NCBI GenBank assembly: GCA_001704575.1 | Contig: MCAW01000006.1 | Location: 1-57,632 of the forward strand | Source: Methylophilales bacterium LSUCC0135 | Lineage (GTDB): Bacteria; Pseudomonadota; Gammaproteobacteria; Burkholderiales; Methylophilaceae | DNA: 57,632 nucleotides | Direction: 5' to 3' | Part shown: positions 53,947 through 57,632 of the stretch, piece by piece | Position numbering within the stretch: position 1 is the stretch's first letter | Layout: each line of letters begins with the position of its first letter | Made by a program: the position numbers and the translations under genes | Notes under the pieces: model-generated | The model's input: the letters and a program-made list of their open reading frames with translations, nothing else | Told to the model about the DNA's origin: nothing | Database searches by the model: none

Positions 53947-54850
53947 GCGTTTGCTCGGCATCGTGCCGGTCGTGTTCGGCGTCTTGCTGTTGACCTTTCT
54001 GCTGGTGCATCTGGTGCCGGGTGACCCGGTCGAAGTGATGCTGGGAGAATCGGCCAGCAGCGCTGACCGCAGCGCGCTGAGAGCCGAGCTGGGGCTGGAC
54101 CGGCCGATACATGTGCAGTTCGGCGCCTACCTTGGCAGGCTGGCACAGGGCGATTTCGGTCATTCCATTCATACCCGGGAGCCGGTTGCCGATATGCTGG
54201 CCGAACGCTTGCCGGCCACCATCCGCCTGGCATTGCTGTCGCTTGCCATCGCCATCGCCATCGGCTTGCCGCTGGGCGTGGTTGCAGCCTTGCGCGCCAA
54301 TCGCTGGCCGGACAAGCTCGCCACATTCAGTAGCCTTGCGCTTTCCGCCATGCCGCATTTCTGGCTGGGGCCGTTGCTGATGATGGTGTTTGCCCTGTGG
54401 CTGGGCTGGTTGCCGGTGAGCGGCATGGAGCGCCCGGCTTCCATCGTGTTGCCCGCCCTGACCCTGGGTTTCGGCTTGAGCGCAATCCTCACCCGCATGA
54501 CGCGCGCCAGCCTGCTCGAAGTATTGAATGAGGATTTCGTGAGAACCGCGCGGGCCAAAGGCCTGCCCGAGCGAGATGTGATTCTCGGCCATGCGCTGCG
54601 CGCCGGCATGTTGCCGGTGGTGACCATCGTCGGTTTGCAGCTCGGCAGCCTGCTGGCGGGTACGGTCATCACCGAAACCGTGTTCGGCTGGGATGGCATC
54701 GGCCGCCTGCTGGTCGAATCGATCGAGAAACGTGATTATCCGGTGACCCAGGCTTGCGTGCTGGTGATTGCGCTGATTTATGTACTGGTCAATCTGCTGA
54801 CCGATCTCACCTATGCGCGGCTGGATCCGAGGGTGCGCTATGTCTCGTGA
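53939..54850 (+). CDS. Peptide ABC transporter permease, DppB/OppB type
   Basis: GTG 53939 gives 303 residues. There are six membrane helices, the N-terminal start LGIVPVVFGVLLLTFLLVHL, then PGDPVEVMLG, the conserved LGLDRPIHVQFGAYLGRLAQ, and the EAA-loop segment FVRTARAKGLPERDVILGHA, which contacts the ATPase. It forms the inner-membrane channel with the next gene. It overlaps both neighbours, so the set is one operon. Confidence 0.92.
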   Translation: MLRRLLGIVPVVFGVLLLTFLLVHLVPGDPVEVMLGESASSADRSALRAELGLDRPIHVQFGAYLGRLAQGDFGHSIHTREPVADMLAERLPATIRLALLSLAIAIAIGLPLGVVAALRANRWPDKLATFSSLALSAMPHFWLGPLLMMVFALWLGWLPVSGMERPASIVLPALTLGFGLSAILTRMTRASLLEVLNEDFVRTARAKGLPERDVILGHALRAGMLPVVTIVGLQLGSLLAGTVITETVFGWDGIGRLLVESIEKRDYPVTQACVLVIALIYVLVNLLTDLTYARLDPRVRYVS

Positions 54851-55661
54851 GTTGCCAGGCTTGCGGCACTGGCCATTCTGGGTGCTCGGTTTCTGGTGCC
54901 TGGCCGTCGTGTTTGCACGTCTGCTGGATTGGTCGCCGTTTGCGCTTTCACCCGATGCGATCGCGCTTGCGCATATTCTGCAGGGGCCGTCATGGCAGGC
55001 CCTGCTCGGCCATGACGATCTCGGCCGCGATATTCTCAGCCGCATTCTGGCCGGTGCCGAGGTGTCGCTCAAGGTGGCGCTGACGGTCACCCTGGTCACC
55101 ATGACCGCGGGCGTTTTTGTGGGCATGGTTGCAGGTTATTTCGGCGGCTGGGTCGATCGCCTGCTGATGCAGGTTACGGATGTTTTTCTGGCTTTTCCCG
55201 GCATTTTGCTAGCGATTGCCTTCGCCGCCGTGCTGGGGCCGGGGCTGAACAATCTGATACTGGCGCTGTGTCTCACTTCATGGGTTGGCTACGCGCGGTT
55301 GACGCGTGCGCAGGCGCTGTCCTTGCGCAACCGGCAGCACGTGCAGGCCGCCGAATCGCTCGGCGCCGGCGCGCCGCGCATCATGCTGCGCCATATTCTG
55401 CCGTTGTTATCGGCGCCGCTGGTAGTCGAAGCGACTTACAGCATTGCCGGGCTGGTGATCGCAGAGGCCAGCCTGTCTTTTCTCGGGCTTGGCATACAGG
55501 CGCCGCAGGCTTCCTGGGGTTCCATGCTGCGCGATGGCGTGCGCTACATGCTGGTAGCGCCGCACTATGTGCTGGCCGTGGGTTTGAGCCTGATGTCGCT
55601 GGTGTTGGCAGTCAATGTGCTGGGCGATAAACTGCGCGATGCGCTGGATGTGAAGCGCTGA
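54840..55661 (+). CDS. Peptide ABC transporter permease, DppC/OppC type
   Basis: ATG 54840 gives 273 residues and overlaps the previous stop by 11 bases. The DppC pattern is clear: LGHDDLGRDILSRILAGAEV, then LLMQVTDVFLAFPGILLAIA, and the EAA loop HVQAAESLGAGAPRIMLRHI followed by ASLSFLGLGIQAPQASWGSM. No dppD/dppF-like ATPase follows; nagZ comes next, so the transporter must borrow its ATPase from elsewhere in the genome. Confidence 0.92.
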   Translation: MSRELPGLRHWPFWVLGFWCLAVVFARLLDWSPFALSPDAIALAHILQGPSWQALLGHDDLGRDILSRILAGAEVSLKVALTVTLVTMTAGVFVGMVAGYFGGWVDRLLMQVTDVFLAFPGILLAIAFAAVLGPGLNNLILALCLTSWVGYARLTRAQALSLRNRQHVQAAESLGAGAPRIMLRHILPLLSAPLVVEATYSIAGLVIAEASLSFLGLGIQAPQASWGSMLRDGVRYMLVAPHYVLAVGLSLMSLVLAVNVLGDKLRDALDVKR

Positions 55662-55694
55662 CTGAAATATCCCGAACCCGCGGTTTTTTCCATG

Positions 55695-55706
55695 CCCTCT
55701 GTGGCT
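55695..55706. repeat. CCACAGAG-type repeat fragment
   Basis: CCCTCTGTGGCT, a single right-arm unit, lies just before the nagZ ribosome site in the gap after the permease gene. It is too short to stand alone, but it is part of the dispersed set in this window. Confidence 0.35.
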
Positions 55707-55725
55707 TAATTTTGAAAGGTTGAAC

Positions 55726-56775
55726 ATGTCGCTTGGCCCCGTCATGCTGGATGTCGAAGGTACCGAACTCAATGCGGACGACATCCGCCGCCTGCGGCAT
55801 CCGCTGGTCGGCGGTGTCATTCTGTTTGCGCGCAACTTCGTTTCCTGCGCCCAGCTGAAAGCGTTGACCGAAGCCATACATGCAGTGCGGCAACCGCCGT
55901 TGCTGATAGCGGTGGATCATGAAGGTGGACGCGTGCAGCGTTTCCGTGAGGGTTTTACGCGCATTCCGCCCATGCGCGAATTCGGCAGGCTGTGGGATCA
56001 TCATCCGAAGAAAGCCCGTCAGCTCGCGGAAGAAGCGGGCTGGATCATCGCTGCCGAGTTGCGTGCGCACGGTGTCGATTTCAGTTTTACGCCGGTGCTG
56101 GATATGGATTACGGCGAAAGCCAGGTGATCGGAGACCGCGCCTTTCATGGTGATACGCAGGCGATCAAGGAGCTGGCGTTTTCGCTGATGCAGGGCCTCA
56201 AGCGCGGCGGCATGGCGGCGGTCGGCAAGCATTTTCCCGGCCACGGCTTTGTCGTTGCTGATTCGCATGTGGCGATCCCGGTGGACGATCGCAGTTTTGA
56301 CGAGATCGCGCAGAACGACATGCAGACCTTCAAGCAGTTGATCGACGACGGTATTGCCGCCATCATGCCGGCGCATGTGATATACCCGGCAGTAGACAAC
56401 AAGCCGGCAGGATTTTCCGAGCGCTGGTTGCAGAAAGTCCTGCGACAGCGGCTGGAATTCAATGGCGTCATTTTCAGCGACGACCTCTCGATGGAAGGCG
56501 CCGTGGTTGCCGGTGATGTGACGCAAAGGGCGCTGGCAGCGCTGCACGCCGGCTGCGACATGGTGTTGCTCTGCAACAAGCCGGAGCTGGCTGACGAGCT
56601 GCTGGCGAAGCTGGAATGGCAGATGCCTGCACAAAGCCTGGCACGGCTTGCACGCATGCATGGCGCACGCAAACCGGCCGGTATGGTGGCTCTGCATGAA
56701 AATGCCGAGTTCATGCGCGCGGTGCATGGGGTCGGCAATGTCGGCAAGAAAGATGGCGAACTGCCATTTGCTTGA
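55726..56775 (+). CDS. nagZ: Beta-N-acetylhexosaminidase NagZ
   Basis: ATG 55726 (AAAGG upstream) gives 349 residues. This GH3 enzyme has KHFPGHG (168-174), the general acid/base His181 in ADSHVA, and the nucleophile Asp252 in FSDDLSMEGA. It is cytoplasmic, with no signal peptide. It removes GlcNAc from anhydromuropeptides during peptidoglycan recycling. It follows the permease gene on the same strand after 64 bases. Confidence 0.95.
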   Translation: MSLGPVMLDVEGTELNADDIRRLRHPLVGGVILFARNFVSCAQLKALTEAIHAVRQPPLLIAVDHEGGRVQRFREGFTRIPPMREFGRLWDHHPKKARQLAEEAGWIIAAELRAHGVDFSFTPVLDMDYGESQVIGDRAFHGDTQAIKELAFSLMQGLKRGGMAAVGKHFPGHGFVVADSHVAIPVDDRSFDEIAQNDMQTFKQLIDDGIAAIMPAHVIYPAVDNKPAGFSERWLQKVLRQRLEFNGVIFSDDLSMEGAVVAGDVTQRALAALHAGCDMVLLCNKPELADELLAKLEWQMPAQSLARLARMHGARKPAGMVALHENAEFMRAVHGVGNVGKKDGELPFA

Positions 56776-56883
56776 GTGAGTCGCTCAGGCAGCAACCGCG
56801 TCATGCAAGCTTTTTCTATCGAATTTTCACAAATTTCAGATTGAAACTTAAAAGGCTTTTCGTTAGTCTTAAGTCTGTTGTTT

Positions 56884-56895
56884 CAACCACAGAGG
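56884..56895. repeat. CCACAGAG-type repeat fragment overlapping a ribosome site
   Basis: CAACCACAGAGG, a left-arm unit, lies directly upstream of the BI-1 family gene, and its AGAGG supplies that gene's Shine-Dalgarno sequence. Confidence 0.35.
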
Positions 56896-56906
56896 AAATC
56901 CAGACA

Positions 56907-57596
56907 ATGCAACCCAACTATCAAGTCGCAAGTAATACGCATGCTTTATCGGAAAGTGCCCACAAGGTACTCCGCAATACTTACATGATGCTCGGCCTTT
57001 CCATGGTGCCAACCGTCATCGGCGCAATGATAGGCATGTCCATCAATTTCGCATTTGCCGCAGCCAGCCCCATCCTTTTCGCCATCGGCTCCCTGGCGGT
57101 GATTTTCGGTCTTTTCTTTGCAATTTCCGCCACCCGCAACAGCAGCATGGGCATCGTCCTGCTGCTCGCTTTGACCTTTGTCATGGGCGTTCTGCTCGGC
57201 CCTATCCTGCAAGTGGCCCTGAGCTTGAGCAACGGCGCTGAGCTGGTCGGCCTCGCCGCAGGTGGCACCGGCATCATCTTCATGACCCTGGCCGGTATCG
57301 CCAGCACCACCAAGCGCGATTTCAGCTTCATGGGCAATTTCCTGCTGATCGGTATCATTCTGCTGATCGTCGCTTCGCTGGCCAATCTGTTCTTCCAGAT
57401 TCCGGCGCTTTCGCTGGCATTGTCCGGCGTTGCCGTGCTGTTGTTCTCCGGTTTCATTCTGTACGACGTTAACCGCATCGTTCGCGGCGGAGAAACCAAC
57501 TACGTGATGGCCACGCTTTCGCTTTACATCAGCATCTATCAGCTGTTCGTCAACCTGCTGCAACTGCTCATGGCATTTGCCGGCAATCGCGAATAA
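56907..57596 (+). CDS. Bax-inhibitor-1 family membrane protein (YccA/YbhL type)
   Basis: ATG 56907 has AGAGGAAATCCAGACA before it; the product is 229 residues with seven membrane helices. The family text is seen in SESAHKVLRNTYMMLGLSMV, LLLALTFVMGVLLGP, FMTLAGIASTTKRDFSFMGN and LFSGFILYDVNRIVRGGETN, plus the C-terminal LYISIYQLFVNLLQLL. E. coli YccA inhibits FtsH; the family has a pH-sensitive calcium leak in other bacteria. An in-frame reading back to 56772 lacks family similarity. Confidence 0.92.
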   Translation: MQPNYQVASNTHALSESAHKVLRNTYMMLGLSMVPTVIGAMIGMSINFAFAAASPILFAIGSLAVIFGLFFAISATRNSSMGIVLLLALTFVMGVLLGPILQVALSLSNGAELVGLAAGGTGIIFMTLAGIASTTKRDFSFMGNFLLIGIILLIVASLANLFFQIPALSLALSGVAVLLFSGFILYDVNRIVRGGETNYVMATLSLYISIYQLFVNLLQLLMAFAGNRE

Positions 57597-57616
57597 GCCT
57601 CGTCAGTCAATACAAA

Positions 57617-57632
57617 CCCCGCTATGGCGGGG
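57617..57632 (+). terminator. GC-rich hairpin at the window end, probable terminator of the BI-1 gene
   Basis: CCCCGC-TATG-GCGGGG is a perfect six-base stem 21 bases after the stop. The window stops before any T-run, so the terminator assignment rests on the hairpin and its position. Confidence 0.6.

Overview
The window looks like the chromosome of a betaproteobacterium, with a GC-rich background. The evidence is an EF-P with Arg at position 32 next to its rhamnosyltransferase EarP, the run yhdP - nitrilase - tldD, and glnE, mfd, xseA and cysM of betaproteobacterial type. A Nitrosomonadales/Gallionellaceae-like host is my guess from gene content only. There is no rRNA, tRNA or CRISPR that I can see.

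Layout. 1-2240 is a mobile patch: the end of an IS1595-family element, an AT-rich glycosyltransferase-like gene, and a decayed IS3-family (IS407-type) element. 2248-6006 holds copper export (copA, divergent copZ) and an MgtC/DUF4010 membrane protein. 6080-8355 is a translation/transcription-quality operon read leftward (greB-earP-efp). 8590-15933 is DNA repair: an AddB-like nuclease, an AddA-like helicase-nuclease and dinD. 16058-16225 is an unrecognised 55-aa gene with its own ribosome site and terminator. mfd follows, then yhdP-nit-tldD with a Lys/Ala-rich DUF2934 protein. After yheS, ychJ and prfC comes an LPS-kinase-like gene.

The most notable region is 32895-39230. A LuxR-type regulator with a complete AHL-pocket signature sits beside an alpha-hydroxyketone quorum-sensing set of the Cqs/Lqs/Jqs type: a six-helix sensor kinase without receiver (LqsS-like), an unusual two-part response regulator (LqsR-like), a CqsA/LqsA-type autoinducer synthase facing it, and a FadL-type outer-membrane channel. 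The synthase is written in three pieces by two compensating single-base indels at homopolymers. The first lies on an in-phase A AAA AAC slippery heptamer. The FadL gene shows a third homopolymer shift inside its signal peptide. Whether these are sequencing errors, decay, phase variation or recoding decides whether the signal is made.

39330-50398 carries glnE, xseA, dsbB-cysM, the envelope lipid-transport operon ydbH-ynbE-ydbL, a PolB-like exonuclease and three toxin-antitoxin pairs (HigBA-like, VapBC, HigBA). 50477-57596 holds rlmD, then what reads as a murein-recycling locus: a peptide-binding lipoprotein, a YkuD-fold enzyme without a signal peptide, two Dpp/Opp-type permeases and NagZ. A BI-1 family membrane protein closes the window.

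A dispersed repeat built on CCACAGAG/CACAGAG units occurs at five or more intergenic places, twice as a complete inverted-repeat element.
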